NCBI GenBank assembly: GCA_021730785.1
Contig: JAKFWF010000013.1
Location: forward strand, 1-64,000
Direction of reading: 5' to 3'
Source of the DNA: Hyphomicrobiaceae bacterium
GTDB lineage: Bacteria; Pseudomonadota; Alphaproteobacteria; Rhizobiales; Hyphomicrobiaceae
DNA length: 64,000 nt
Part shown: piece after piece, positions 26,749 through 35,438 of the stretch
Numbering within the stretch: position 1 is the first letter of the stretch
How the letters are laid out: every line of letters begins with the position of its first letter
Position numbers and translations under genes: made by a program
The notes under the pieces: model-generated
What the model saw: only the letters and a program-made list of their open reading frames with translations
What the model was told of the DNA's origin: nothing
The model's database searches: none

Positions 26749-27155
26749 GCGGATGCGCCGACCGGCCCTTCGAAAATGGCACGAGCGAGATCCGTTTCAT
26801 GCAAAGTCACGCGGATCTTGGCCAATCCCTTGCCATCCGCGCCGAGCGCGCCATCCTTGGCGGCGGCTGCAATCGCGTCGAACACGTATTTGCACAGGAA
26901 CTCGGTGGTCGTCAGCTTGCCCTTGAATTCGGGCAGCATGTCGAGGTTCTGGTAGCTCAACGGTTTCAGGGTCTTGTTGAGCACGGTGAGGGCAGCGCCG
27001 ATGTCAACGACCACATTCTGCTTGGTCAGCTTTTCCCGGAAGAACGCCACATCGACGACGAAGGTCGCACCGTGCATGTGCTGGGCCGGGCCGAAGAAGG
27101 GATCGGGCAGGGAATGCGCGATCATGATGCGATCGCGAACTTCGACGGCGTACAT
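26745..27155 (-). CDS. 6-pyruvoyl-tetrahydropterin synthase-like protein without the catalytic Cys
   Basis: 136 residues, the T-fold of PTPS/QueD. Zinc ligands are His14 (IAHSLPD) and the pair His26 and His28 (QHMHG). In QueD and PTPS the catalytic Cys sits four residues before the first His of that pair; here it is Gly22 (FFGPAQH). The enzyme therefore cannot use the usual Cys chemistry and may be a variant lyase/epimerase or a pterin-binding protein. AGGAG is 6 bases before the ATG at 27155. It is the first gene of a tightly overlapping operon with a GT4 and a methyltransferase. Divergent promoters with palindromes lie upstream. Confidence 0.78.
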   Translation of the reverse strand: MYAVEVRDRIMIAHSLPDPFFGPAQHMHGATFVVDVAFFREKLTKQNVVVDIGAALTVLNKTLKPLSYQNLDMLPEFKGKLTTTEFLCKYVFDAIAAAAKDGALGADGKGLAKIRVTLHETDLARAIFEGPVGASA

Positions 27156-27248
27156 GGACAGCTCCTGTTGGGGTGCCACTGGGCACGGGCAGTGGTGTTC
27201 CAGTAAAGGGTCAAGTGGTCAAGCCGCGGGCCTATGGGATAAACCATA

Positions 27249-27290
27249 ACTGAGAAACAGTTGTTTTCCTCCAGCGGCAATCATGATTGA
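27249..27290. promoter_or_regulatory. two palindromes in a divergent promoter region
   Basis: Between the pterin-synthase-like gene (minus) and a small membrane-protein gene (plus) lie AACTG-N5-CAGTT (27249-27263) and the perfect 12-base palindrome CAATCATGATTG (27279-27290). Their centres are about 29 bases apart, and the region is AT-richer than its surroundings. These are candidate operator sites for a dimeric repressor or activator. No regulator gene is adjacent. Confidence 0.4.
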
Positions 27291-27341
27291 CTGTGTTCAA
27301 TTAAGCATGGCTCGGGAGATGAAAACGCACGGAGGCGACCG

Positions 27342-27617
27342 ATGTTGGTCTGGCTGATGCGGGCATTGCTCCTGCCCGCCATTGCTATCGGCACTTACGC
27401 TTTGTACGGCGCATTGACTGAGAAATTTTCCAGCGCGACCGACCTGATGCCGGTCTACGCCCTGTCGGCTGTCACTGCTCTCGCGTTCACAATGAGTTTT
27501 GCCGATACCCGGTCGGTGCGCGGCTTCGGTGTCGTGGCGGGGACGGTATTGTCGATCCTGTCGCTGGTGTTGCTGGTGTATCTGGTTGTCTACGTCGGGT
27601 TGTTCAAGGAAATTTAG
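27342..27617 (+). CDS. small membrane protein
   Basis: 91 residues with three predicted membrane segments (about 4-22, 35-52 and 62-86). Little lies outside the membrane except a loop with FADTRSVRG. GGAGG is 6 bases before the ATG. Function unknown. The next gene, 26 bases on, encodes a small secreted protein, so the two may be co-transcribed. Confidence 0.65.
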   Translation: MLVWLMRALLLPAIAIGTYALYGALTEKFSSATDLMPVYALSAVTALAFTMSFADTRSVRGFGVVAGTVLSILSLVLLVYLVVYVGLFKEI

Positions 27618-27643
27618 GTCATTGCAACGGGAGTGCCGTCGTC

Positions 27644-28000
27644 ATGAAGTTTAAGTCTGTCGTCATTGCCATCGCCACGGTGATCGCCAGCGCCAGCACC
27701 GCCGATGCCGCGGTTGCCACCGGCTGTCTCTGCCGCGCGCCCGACGGCAAGTCGTTCGTCGAGAAGCTGTTCCGACACCATAAGTGGGCGTGCGATTACC
27801 AGTACGGCTATGCCAAGGGCAGTCTCGCGTCCCGCCTGAAGCGGCCAACGACCGAGACTTGCAACCACGCGGAAATCATCCAGTTCAAAACCTATATCTG
27901 CGTGAGCAACGGCTGTTCTTATGCCTTCACCGAGGCTTCAACCGACGGCAGCAAGGCGCTGAAGGAAATCAAGCCGATGGTTGGCCAGCGCCGGCCGTGA
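27644..28000 (+). CDS. small secreted protein with cysteines
   Basis: 118 residues with a signal peptide (basic start, hydrophobic core, cleavage near TADA|AV at about 22). The mature part has five Cys (GCLCRAPD, WACDY, ETCNH, YICVSNGCSY), six or so residues that could pair in the periplasm. No known family. GGGAG precedes the ATG by about 9-10 bases. Confidence 0.62.
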   Translation: MKFKSVVIAIATVIASASTADAAVATGCLCRAPDGKSFVEKLFRHHKWACDYQYGYAKGSLASRLKRPTTETCNHAEIIQFKTYICVSNGCSYAFTEASTDGSKALKEIKPMVGQRRP

Positions 28001-28071
28001 AGGCAAGCACTGGCGCTCGAGCGGCAGCGGACTATACTCGTATCCGTGTCGCTGAACGTGCGAGGTGTCCC

Positions 28072-29259
28072 ATGACCGCCCAGTCTCCGAGCAGCCTGCG
28101 CAAGCCGTTGCCGTTCGATGCGGCACGCCTCGATCGGCTGATGGATGACGCCGACATCGATGTCCTGGTCGCCACGTCGAAGCACAACATCCAGTATCTG
28201 CTCGGCGGCTATCGCTTCTTCTTCTACGACACGATGGATGCCATCGGCGACAGCCGCTACCAGAACGCGCTCGTCTATCAGAAAGGGCGGCCGGAGAACG
28301 CGCTCTACATCGGCTGCCGCATGGAGAACTTCGAGGTCGAGCTCGCGAAATTCTGGACGCCGGCCGTCGATACGACCTCGCTGAAGCCGGCAGTGACCTT
28401 GGCCCGCGTGGGTGCCCACATCAAGAAGCTGGGGGGCATCCGCCGCGTCGGTGTGGAAGCGGATTTCCTGCCGGCCTCTGGCGATGCAACTCTGCGGGCC
28501 GCGCTCGGCACTATCGAAATCGGCGACGCATTCCTGCCGCTCGAACGGCTGCGTGCGCGCAAGACGCCGGCCGAGATCGCCCATCTGCGCCATGCCTCCG
28601 AGCAGGTGGTCGAGACCATGAAAGAAGCGTTCGCCGCCTGCGCGCCCGGCCGCACCAAAGCTGAGATCGTCGAGACGATGCGCCGTGGCGAAGTCAACCG
28701 CGGTCTCGTCTTCGACTACTGCCTGATGACGGCTGGCACGAGCCACAACCGCGCGCCGTCCGGCCAGCAGCTCAACAAGGGCGACATCCTGTCGATTGAT
28801 TCTGGCGGCAACTATCACGGCTATATCGGTGATCTCGCACGCATGGGCATCATCGGCGCCTCGCCGGACGCCGAGCTGATCGACCATCTGGGTTGGATCG
28901 AAGAGGTGCAGCAGGCGACGCGCCGCCTCGTCAAGCCGGGCTGCCGTGGTGGCGATGTGATCCAGACCGGCGACGAGATGGTGAAATCGTCGAAGCACGC
29001 GGCCTACTCCGATTATCTTGCCCACGGCATGGGGCTCGTCAGCCACGAAGCGCCGCGCCTGCGCCACCAGGGGCCGACACCGTATCCAGGCTATGACGTC
29101 GACCGGCCGCTCGAGAGCGGCATGGTGCTGTCGCTGGAGACCACCATGCGCCACCCCCTGCGCGGCTTCATCAAGCTCGAGGACACGATTCTGGTGACCG
29201 AAAGCGGCTACGAGTCGCTCGGCGACGGCGCCCGCGGCTGGAACCGTGCCGGCGGGTGA
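28072..29259 (+). CDS. M24 family metallopeptidase (aminopeptidase P/creatinase-like)
   Basis: 395 residues. The N-terminal creatinase-like domain is followed by a pita-bread domain with all five metal ligands: Asp243 and Asp254 (SIDSGGNYHGYIGDLAR), His318 (HGMGLVSHE), Glu356 (SLETTMRH) and Glu370 (IKLEDTILVTE). It should be a dinuclear metal peptidase or a related hydrolase such as a dipeptidase acting on X-Pro. GAGGTG lies before the ATG at 28072; the frame extends upstream into the secreted-protein gene but that part is not coding. Confidence 0.85.
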   Translation: MTAQSPSSLRKPLPFDAARLDRLMDDADIDVLVATSKHNIQYLLGGYRFFFYDTMDAIGDSRYQNALVYQKGRPENALYIGCRMENFEVELAKFWTPAVDTTSLKPAVTLARVGAHIKKLGGIRRVGVEADFLPASGDATLRAALGTIEIGDAFLPLERLRARKTPAEIAHLRHASEQVVETMKEAFAACAPGRTKAEIVETMRRGEVNRGLVFDYCLMTAGTSHNRAPSGQQLNKGDILSIDSGGNYHGYIGDLARMGIIGASPDAELIDHLGWIEEVQQATRRLVKPGCRGGDVIQTGDEMVKSSKHAAYSDYLAHGMGLVSHEAPRLRHQGPTPYPGYDVDRPLESGMVLSLETTMRHPLRGFIKLEDTILVTESGYESLGDGARGWNRAGG

Positions 29260-29337
29260 TGAGCCGCACTGCGAGTAATCGTGGTGCGAGGCACCCGGCT
29301 TGACGCCCGCCTCCGTTGGCGTTCAGGTGCGTCTTCG

Positions 29338-30855
29338 ATGACCACAGTGACCAAGGCCGTGCCCATGCAAGACAATGCCGCCGCAGCGAAGTCGCCGAAC
29401 CTGATCAAGGGCAATACCGGCGACTGGGAAGTCGTCATCGGGCTCGAAGTGCATGCCCAGGTCAACAGCCGCTCGAAGCTGTTCTCGGGCTCTTCGACCG
29501 CGTTCGGCGCGGCCCCCAACAGCCACGTATCGCTGGTCGACGCGGCGATGCCCGGTATGTTGCCCGTCATCAACGCCGAGTGCGTCGCCCAGGCCGTTCG
29601 CACCGGGCTCGGCCTCAACGCCCAGATAAACCTGAAGAGCGTGTTCGACCGCAAGAACTACTTTTATCCCGACCTGCCGCAGGGCTACCAGATCAGCCAG
29701 TACAAGCAGCCGATCGTGGGCGAGGGTAGAATCGAGATCGACGTCGATGGTGCGAGCATGAAAGTCGGCATCGAGCGGCTGCATCTGGAACAGGATGCCG
29801 GCAAGTCGATCCACGACCAGCATCCCGAGTTCTCCTATGTGGACCTGAACCGATCGGGCGTCGCCCTGATGGAGATCGTGTCGAAGCCCGACATGCGCTC
29901 GGCCAAGCAGGCTCAGGCCTACGTGACGAAGCTGCGCACCATTCTGCGTTATCTCGGCACCTGCGACGGCGACATGGAAAAGGGTAATCTACGCGCCGAC
30001 GTCAATGTGTCGGTGCGCAAACCCGGCGCCGCACTCGGCACCCGCTGCGAGATCAAGAACGTGAATTCGATCCGCTTCATCGGCCAGGCGGTCGACGTGG
30101 AAGCACGCCGCCAGATCGAGATCATCGAGGATGGCGGGAAGATCGACCAGGAAACGCGGCTGTTTGATCCGGTGAAAGGCGAGACGAGGTCCATGCGCTC
30201 CAAGGAAGAGGCGCACGACTACCGCTACTTCCCCGATCCCGATCTGCTGCCACTCGAGTTCAAGCCCGAGTTCGTGGCGGGCCTCAAGGCCAAGTTGCCG
30301 GAGCTGCCCGACGCCAAGAAAGCCCGGTTCGTGAAGGATTTTGGTTTGTCGAACTACGACGCCGGTGTGCTGGTCGCCGAACGCGAGAATGCGGACTACT
30401 TCGAAGCGGTTCTGTCGACGCTGAAGGACGGCACGCGCGATGGCAAGACGGCGGCGAACTGGGTGATCAACGAGCTGTTCGGGCGGCTGAACAAGGAATC
30501 GAAGGACGTGGGCGCCTCGCCGGTTTCGGCAGCGCAGCTCGGCAGCCTCGTCGGGTTGATCGGCGACTCCACCATTTCCGGCAAGATCGCCAAGGACGTG
30601 TTCGAGATCCTGTGGGCCGAAGGCGGCGACCCGGCCGAGATCGTCGAGAGCCGCGGCATGAAGCAGGTCACCGACACGGGTGCGATCGAGAAGGCGGTCG
30701 ACGAGATCATTGCCGCCAACCCCGATAAGGTCGCCCAGGTAATCGCCAAGCCGACCATGCTCGGCTGGTTCGTGGGCCAGGTGATAAAGCAGACCGGCGG
30801 CAAGGCCGCGCCCGCAACCGTGAACGAGATCCTGAAGAAGAAGCTCGGGATTTGA
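29338..30855 (+). CDS. gatB: aspartyl/glutamyl-tRNA amidotransferase subunit B
   Basis: Subunit B of GatCAB, which amidates mischarged Glu-tRNA(Gln) and Asp-tRNA(Asn). The product of 505 residues starts near the family N-terminus [16 protein letters not shown], has the kinase-like core with [18 protein letters not shown] and [14 protein letters not shown], and ends with the YqeY-like tail [18 protein letters not shown]. The exact start is uncertain: ATG at 29338 or ATG at 29365, which has AAGG 8 bases upstream. gatA and gatC are not in this window. A REP-like element follows the stop. Confidence 0.95.
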   Translation: MTTVTKAVPMQDNAAAAKSPNLIKGNTGDWEVVIGLEVHAQVNSRSKLFSGSSTAFGAAPNSHVSLVDAAMPGMLPVINAECVAQAVRTGLGLNAQINLKSVFDRKNYFYPDLPQGYQISQYKQPIVGEGRIEIDVDGASMKVGIERLHLEQDAGKSIHDQHPEFSYVDLNRSGVALMEIVSKPDMRSAKQAQAYVTKLRTILRYLGTCDGDMEKGNLRADVNVSVRKPGAALGTRCEIKNVNSIRFIGQAVDVEARRQIEIIEDGGKIDQETRLFDPVKGETRSMRSKEEAHDYRYFPDPDLLPLEFKPEFVAGLKAKLPELPDAKKARFVKDFGLSNYDAGVLVAERENADYFEAVLSTLKDGTRDGKTAANWVINELFGRLNKESKDVGASPVSAAQLGSLVGLIGDSTISGKIAKDVFEILWAEGGDPAEIVESRGMKQVTDTGAIEKAVDEIIAANPDKVAQVIAKPTMLGWFVGQVIKQTGGKAAPATVNEILKKKLGI

Positions 30856-30867
30856 ACCGATACAAGT

Positions 30868-30920
30868 GCGAGGGCGCTGCCCTCGCGCTCCCGCCAAAGG
30901 CCTGAGGCCTTTGGAAACCC
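30868..30920. repeat. two-hairpin REP-like element, copy 1
   Basis: Starting 12 bases after the gatB stop: GCGAGGGC-GCT-GCCCTCGC (8-base-pair stem, 30868-30886) followed by CCAAAGGCC-TGA-GGCCTTTGG (9-base-pair stem, 30894-30914) and AACCC. The same layout recurs at 49466 after another stop codon. It probably protects mRNA 3' ends or terminates transcription. Confidence 0.65.
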
Positions 30921-30937
30921 ACTTATGGATCGGGTCC

Positions 30938-31504
30938 ATGAACACACTGCCGCGACACTTGACCGTCGATGAATTCCTGGCCTGGGCCGAGACCCAGCCA
31001 CGGGAGGCTGGCAAGCTCGAGCTTCTCGATGGGATGGTGATCGTGCAGCAGTCGCAGCGTTGGGCGCATTCTTGGATCAAGCACCGCGCGGCAATTCTGC
31101 TGCACGAAGCCATCAAGGACGCCGGTGTTGCCTATTTCGCGGCACCGGAAGGTCCGGCAGTGCCCATCCGAGCGGGACGGACTTTCGAGCCTGATGCGCT
31201 CGTCGCACCCTTGCCGGAACCCGCACCAGACAGCCTGAAAATTCTAAATCCCATCCTCGTTGTCGAAGTGCTCTCGCCTTCGACCGCGTTGTTCGATGTT
31301 ACGGTCAAGCTCAAGAGCTATTTCGAAGTCGATAGCATCCGCCACTACCTGATCGTCGATCCGGAGGGGCGGACCATCGTGCACCACCGGCGAAACGACC
31401 ATGGGATCATCGAGACCAAAGTCGTCGACGCGGGCGACCTGACAATCGATCCGCCGGGGCTCACGCTGTCGCTGGACAAGTTGTTTGGCACAACGACAAG
31501 CTGA
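30938..31504 (+). CDS. Uma2 family (DUF820) endonuclease-like protein
   Basis: 188 residues, PD-(D/E)XK fold as in Uma2. The sequence contains HLTVDEFLAWAE, the core RTFEPDALVAP with the metal-binding Asp, and NPILVVEVLSPST with the conserved Glu, followed by KLKSYFEVDSIRHYLIVDP. Uma2 proteins are common in cyanobacteria and some alphaproteobacteria, with unproven roles in transposon or restriction-like functions. The start at 30938 gives the family N-terminus. Confidence 0.8.
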   Translation: MNTLPRHLTVDEFLAWAETQPREAGKLELLDGMVIVQQSQRWAHSWIKHRAAILLHEAIKDAGVAYFAAPEGPAVPIRAGRTFEPDALVAPLPEPAPDSLKILNPILVVEVLSPSTALFDVTVKLKSYFEVDSIRHYLIVDPEGRTIVHHRRNDHGIIETKVVDAGDLTIDPPGLTLSLDKLFGTTTS

Positions 31505-31774
31505 CCGGGCGGCCAAACTCTCCTCATCCGGCTGATGGAGCAGTGCAATGGCCGATCTTCGAGATGGCGAAAGATTCCACATTGTGGCCGTGCCAGCGGC
31601 GTCGCTGAATACGACCATTCCAATGGAGTATGAGCTGACGAAGTTCTGACTCTTGTCCAAGAGTGTCCGCGAAGGGAATAGCCTTCTGAATTCGAGCCCT
31701 GCGTTCCCGGCACTTGCAAGCAGCCGTTGGTCTGGCATGGTGCGGTGAATGTTGCCAAGCCGCAGGACACCGCC

Positions 31775-33463
31775 ATGTCTGACGCCAAAACAAATGCCCT
31801 GAAACCGCGCACCGGCGGTCACATCTTGATCGATCAACTCGCCCGCCACGGCGTCGACATGGCGTTCGGCGTGCCGGGGGAGAGCTATCTCGAAGCGCTC
31901 GATGGCCTGCACGGCCACAAAATCCAGTTCATCACCTGCCGGCAGGAAGGGGGCGCTGCCATGATGGCGGATGCCTACGGCAAACTCACGGGCCGCCCCG
32001 GCATCTGCTTCGTCACGCGCGGGCCAGGTGCCACCAACGCGTCGGCCGGCGTGCACGTCGCCTTCCAGGACTCGACGCCGATGATCCTGCTGGTCGGACA
32101 GGTCGGCCGCGACATGGCCGAGCGCGAGGCGTTCCAGGAGATCGACTACCGCCGCATGTTCGGGCAGATGGCGAAGTGGGTCGCCGAAATCGACGATGCG
32201 CGCCGCATTCCCGAGTTCGTGAGCCGGGCGTTCTATACCGCGACTTCGGGGCGTCCCGGGCCGGTTGTCCTCGCCCTGCCGGAGGACATGCTGACCGATG
32301 TCGTCGAGGTGGCGGATGCTGGCGGCTATTCACGCGTCGCGATCCAGCCGGGTGCCGCCGACATGTCCCGTCTCGCAGCGCTGCTGGGCAAGGCCGAACG
32401 CCCCGTCGCGATTGTCGGCGGTGGTGGGTGGAGCGACGCCGCGCGGCTCGACTTCGAGGCTTTCTGTGCCGCCCACAACGTACCGGTTGCGGCCTCGTTC
32501 CGCTGTCAGGACTATATCGACAACGCGCATCCTGCCTACGTCGGCCACGCGGGCGTCGGCATAAATCCGAAGCTTGCCACCTTGATCAAAGACAGCGACC
32601 TGTTGCTGGTTGTCAGTGCCCGCCTCGGCGAGATGACGACCCAGGGCTATACGCTGATCGACATTCCACGGCCCAAGCAGACGCTCGTCCACGTCTATCC
32701 CGATCCCAATGAAATCGGCCGCACCTACCAGCCAGACCTCGCCATCGTCGCCAGTTCAGATGCCTTTGCCGCCGCGGCCAAGTCACTGCCGGCGACCGGG
32801 GCAGCACGTGCGCAACGGGTTGCTGTTGCCCGCGAGGAACTCGTGGCCTACACGAAGCCACTGGCCGGACCTGGCGCGGTCCAGATGTCGGAGATCGTCG
32901 CGTGGTTACGCAATCGGCTGCCGGCCGATGCCATCGTCACCAATGGCGCGGGCAACTACGCAACCTGGGTGCACCGCTTCTGGACTTACCGCCAGTTCCG
33001 CTCGCAATTGGCGCCGACGTCGGGCTCCATGGGCTATGGCGTGCCGGCGGCGGTCGCAGCCAAGGCAGTGCATCCAAAGCGCACCGTTGTCGCCTTCGCC
33101 GGCGACGGCTGCTTCATGATGACGGGGCAGGAGTTCATGACCGCGGTCCAGCACAAGCTGCCGATCGTGGTCATCGTCTGCAACAACGGCATGTATGGCA
33201 CGATCCGCATGCACCAGGAGCGCGAGCATCCGGGCCGTGTATCGGGCACGCAGTTGCTCAACCCGGACTTCGCAGCCCTGGCACGGGCCTGTGGTGGCTA
33301 CGGTGCGCGGGTGGAGACGACGGCTGCCTTCGCACCGGCCTTCGAAGAGGCGCTCAGCAGCGGCAAACCGGCGATCCTCGAACTCGTCATCGATCCGGAG
33401 GCGCTGACGCCCAGCACGACGCTTTCAGCATTCCGTGCGCAAGGGTTGGCGAAGGCGAAGTAG
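31775..33463 (+). CDS. thiamine diphosphate-dependent enzyme, acetolactate synthase-like
   Basis: 562 residues with the three-domain layout of the acetolactate synthase/decarboxylase superfamily. The catalytic Glu58 (CRQEGGAAMMAD) and the ThDP motif GDG (443-445) to NN (470-471) are present. The FAD region of true acetolactate synthase and a small subunit gene are not evident nearby, so a decarboxylase or ligase of this family (for example for 2-oxo acids) is equally likely. ATG at 31775 is used. Upstream 270 bases hold no supported gene. Confidence 0.85.
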   Translation: MSDAKTNALKPRTGGHILIDQLARHGVDMAFGVPGESYLEALDGLHGHKIQFITCRQEGGAAMMADAYGKLTGRPGICFVTRGPGATNASAGVHVAFQDSTPMILLVGQVGRDMAEREAFQEIDYRRMFGQMAKWVAEIDDARRIPEFVSRAFYTATSGRPGPVVLALPEDMLTDVVEVADAGGYSRVAIQPGAADMSRLAALLGKAERPVAIVGGGGWSDAARLDFEAFCAAHNVPVAASFRCQDYIDNAHPAYVGHAGVGINPKLATLIKDSDLLLVVSARLGEMTTQGYTLIDIPRPKQTLVHVYPDPNEIGRTYQPDLAIVASSDAFAAAAKSLPATGAARAQRVAVAREELVAYTKPLAGPGAVQMSEIVAWLRNRLPADAIVTNGAGNYATWVHRFWTYRQFRSQLAPTSGSMGYGVPAAVAAKAVHPKRTVVAFAGDGCFMMTGQEFMTAVQHKLPIVVIVCNNGMYGTIRMHQEREHPGRVSGTQLLNPDFAALARACGGYGARVETTAAFAPAFEEALSSGKPAILELVIDPEALTPSTTLSAFRAQGLAKAK

Positions 33464-33658
33464 GCAGTCAGCGAAACGTCCGTCGCGCCATCTGCTCGCG
33501 GTCTGCCTGCTGGCTGTGGCCGGGGAGCAATGACCTCGCAACTGCACTACGGCATGCACGTTTTTTTGTGCGGAAGAGCGCTCGAATTGCCGTGCCTTGC
33601 CTCGCAGTCGCTGCGCTGACAGATTGAAACCGGCGCCGCGAACCGCTACAGCGCTGCC

Positions 33659-34618
33659 ATGAGCCAGCCGTCGACCGATTCCGCCATCCCAGGCGACAAC
33701 CTCGTGCTGCCGTTTCGCACGGATCGCAGCGGCGTGTCCGGTCGGGTGGTACGGCTCGGCGCCCTTGTCGATCAGGTACTGACGCGCCACGATTATCCGG
33801 AACCGGTGAGCGAAGCCCTGGGCCAGGCGCTGGCGCTCACGGCACTGATCGGCAACGCGCTCAAGTTCGACGGCACGCTGGTGCTGCAGACCCGCAGTGA
33901 CGGTCCGCTCGGCTTCCTGGTCACCGATTTCGCAAGCCCGGGGCAGTTGCGCGGCTATGCGGCGTTCGATGCGGCGCGCACGGCGCAGCATGTCAGCGAT
34001 ACGCCTAAGGACCAGGGCCGGCTGTTCGGGGCTGGTCATCTGGCGCTCACCATCAATCCCGGCGGGCAGTTGGACCGCTACCAGGGCATCGTCGCGCTGG
34101 AAGCGCAGTCGCTGACCGAGGCAGCCCAAACCTATTTCCGCCAATCGGAGCAATTGCCGACGTTCCTGCGGCTGGCGGTGGCGCGCCACTACAGCGCTGC
34201 CGACAAGACGTGGTCCTGGCGGGCCGGCGGCCTCATGCTGCAGTTCGTTTCGCCGGTCGGCGGCATCCAGAAGTCGACGGCCGCCGCGGAAGAAGAAAGT
34301 CGGCTGGTCGGCGAGGACGAGGATGACTGGCAGCGCATGATGATCCTGGCGTCAACCGTTGAGGACCACGAGTTGCTCGACCCGATGCTGAGCCCGGAGC
34401 ACCTGCTGTTTCGCCTGTTCCACCAGGAAGATGTGCGCACCCACGCCGCCGTGCCGTTGGCGGTTTATTGCCGCTGCTCGACCGAACGGGTGGCGACGTT
34501 GATGCGCAGTTTCCCGCCGGCAGACCTCGCCGACATGCGTGAAGCCGATGGGCATTTGGCCGTGAAATGCGAATTCTGCACCACGACCTACCGGCTGCGC
34601 GAGGACGAAATCGGATAG
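33659..34618 (+). CDS. hslO: redox-regulated chaperone Hsp33
   Basis: 319 residues. Hsp33 is a holdase activated when its zinc Cys residues are oxidised. The N-terminal domain has DNLVLPFRTDRSGVSGRVVRL; the C-terminal zinc centre has CRC (YCRCST) and CEFC in the last 50 residues, the four expected ligands. The length matches the alphaproteobacterial form. A run of seven T lies upstream (near 33549) without a stem. It converges with the PspA-like gene, 26 bases apart. Confidence 0.94.
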   Translation: MSQPSTDSAIPGDNLVLPFRTDRSGVSGRVVRLGALVDQVLTRHDYPEPVSEALGQALALTALIGNALKFDGTLVLQTRSDGPLGFLVTDFASPGQLRGYAAFDAARTAQHVSDTPKDQGRLFGAGHLALTINPGGQLDRYQGIVALEAQSLTEAAQTYFRQSEQLPTFLRLAVARHYSAADKTWSWRAGGLMLQFVSPVGGIQKSTAAAEEESRLVGEDEDDWQRMMILASTVEDHELLDPMLSPEHLLFRLFHQEDVRTHAAVPLAVYCRCSTERVATLMRSFPPADLADMREADGHLAVKCEFCTTTYRLREDEIG

Positions 34619-34644
34619 CGCGTGGCGATGGCGCAACGCGCCGA

Positions 34645-35199
34645 TCAGCCGGCCAACTTGAGTGACTTGTGAGCGGCCAGGCGGCTTGCCACCTCGGTCG
34701 AACGCATCATCACTTCGATCTCATTGAGGCGGGTGATGGCCGCGCTCAAGCCGGCCGGCGGTGCGACCTCGTGCGTCTGCACCTCCTGCTCGATCTCGCG
34801 GCGGCGACCGTTGAGCGCTGCCAGATAGCCGTCAAGCTCGGCCTGGCGGGCTGCGGCCTCGCTCTGCGTGTCGAGCAGGACCGGGATCTGCGCCTCGAGA
34901 TCGAGTTGGCGGGCGATGGCGGTTGCGGCCAGATCATCGCGTTCCTGCGCCACGGCATCGGTGATCGCCTCGGCCAGCGCCTCGATCCGGTTGCGGTTCA
35001 TCACGATGATGCGACCCGTGCGATGCCGCAGCGCGATAACACTGCCCAGTTCCTCGCGCACGTCGGCGATGGCGCGGTCGATGTCCTGGACGATCGCCTG
35101 CAAGGCGGCTTCGGCGCCGCCTTCGTCCGTACGCCCGCTGCCACGACCATGGCTCGCGGCAATGAGGTGCTTCACGCGCTGGGCGATCGATTGGGACAC
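34645..35199 (-). CDS. PspA/IM30-like coiled-coil protein
   Basis: 184 residues, mostly a long amphipathic helix with heptad pattern (IVQDIDRAIADVREELGS, then ATAIARQLDLEAQIPVL). It resembles the PspA/IM30 family that binds and remodels the inner membrane, but lacks the full 220-residue length. The GTG start at 35199 has GGAG 8 bases upstream; an ATG at 35223 would add 8 residues. No pspBC or regulator is adjacent. It is divergent from ubiB. Confidence 0.7.
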   Translation of the reverse strand: MSQSIAQRVKHLIAASHGRGSGRTDEGGAEAALQAIVQDIDRAIADVREELGSVIALRHRTGRIIVMNRNRIEALAEAITDAVAQERDDLAATAIARQLDLEAQIPVLLDTQSEAAARQAELDGYLAALNGRRREIEQEVQTHEVAPPAGLSAAITRLNEIEVMMRSTEVASRLAAHKSLKLAG

Positions 35200-35438
35200 G
35201 GACGCAACTCCACGGCAGGGCAAGCAGTTGCCGCTGATCCTAGCAAACCATGCCTAAGGAAGCCTTGCCGGTTGGGGCATGCTTCCGAGTGTAGACGGCG
35301 GCGCCGGGTAGAACCGGCACAAATGCGGCTACAACCCACGGGGTGGCTCGGAACTCAGACTGCGCCGCCCCGCGACCTGTTCACCGCGCGCACGTTCACT
35401 ACTTGACGGCGGCGGGCGACGCAGCGTTCAACCGCCCC

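Noticed and set aside
31505-31774. A short frame of 33 codons starting near 31547
   Set aside because: No ribosome site and no features; it lies in the upstream region of the thiamine enzyme gene.
33549-33555. A terminator at a run of seven T before hslO
   Set aside because: No adequate stem precedes it.
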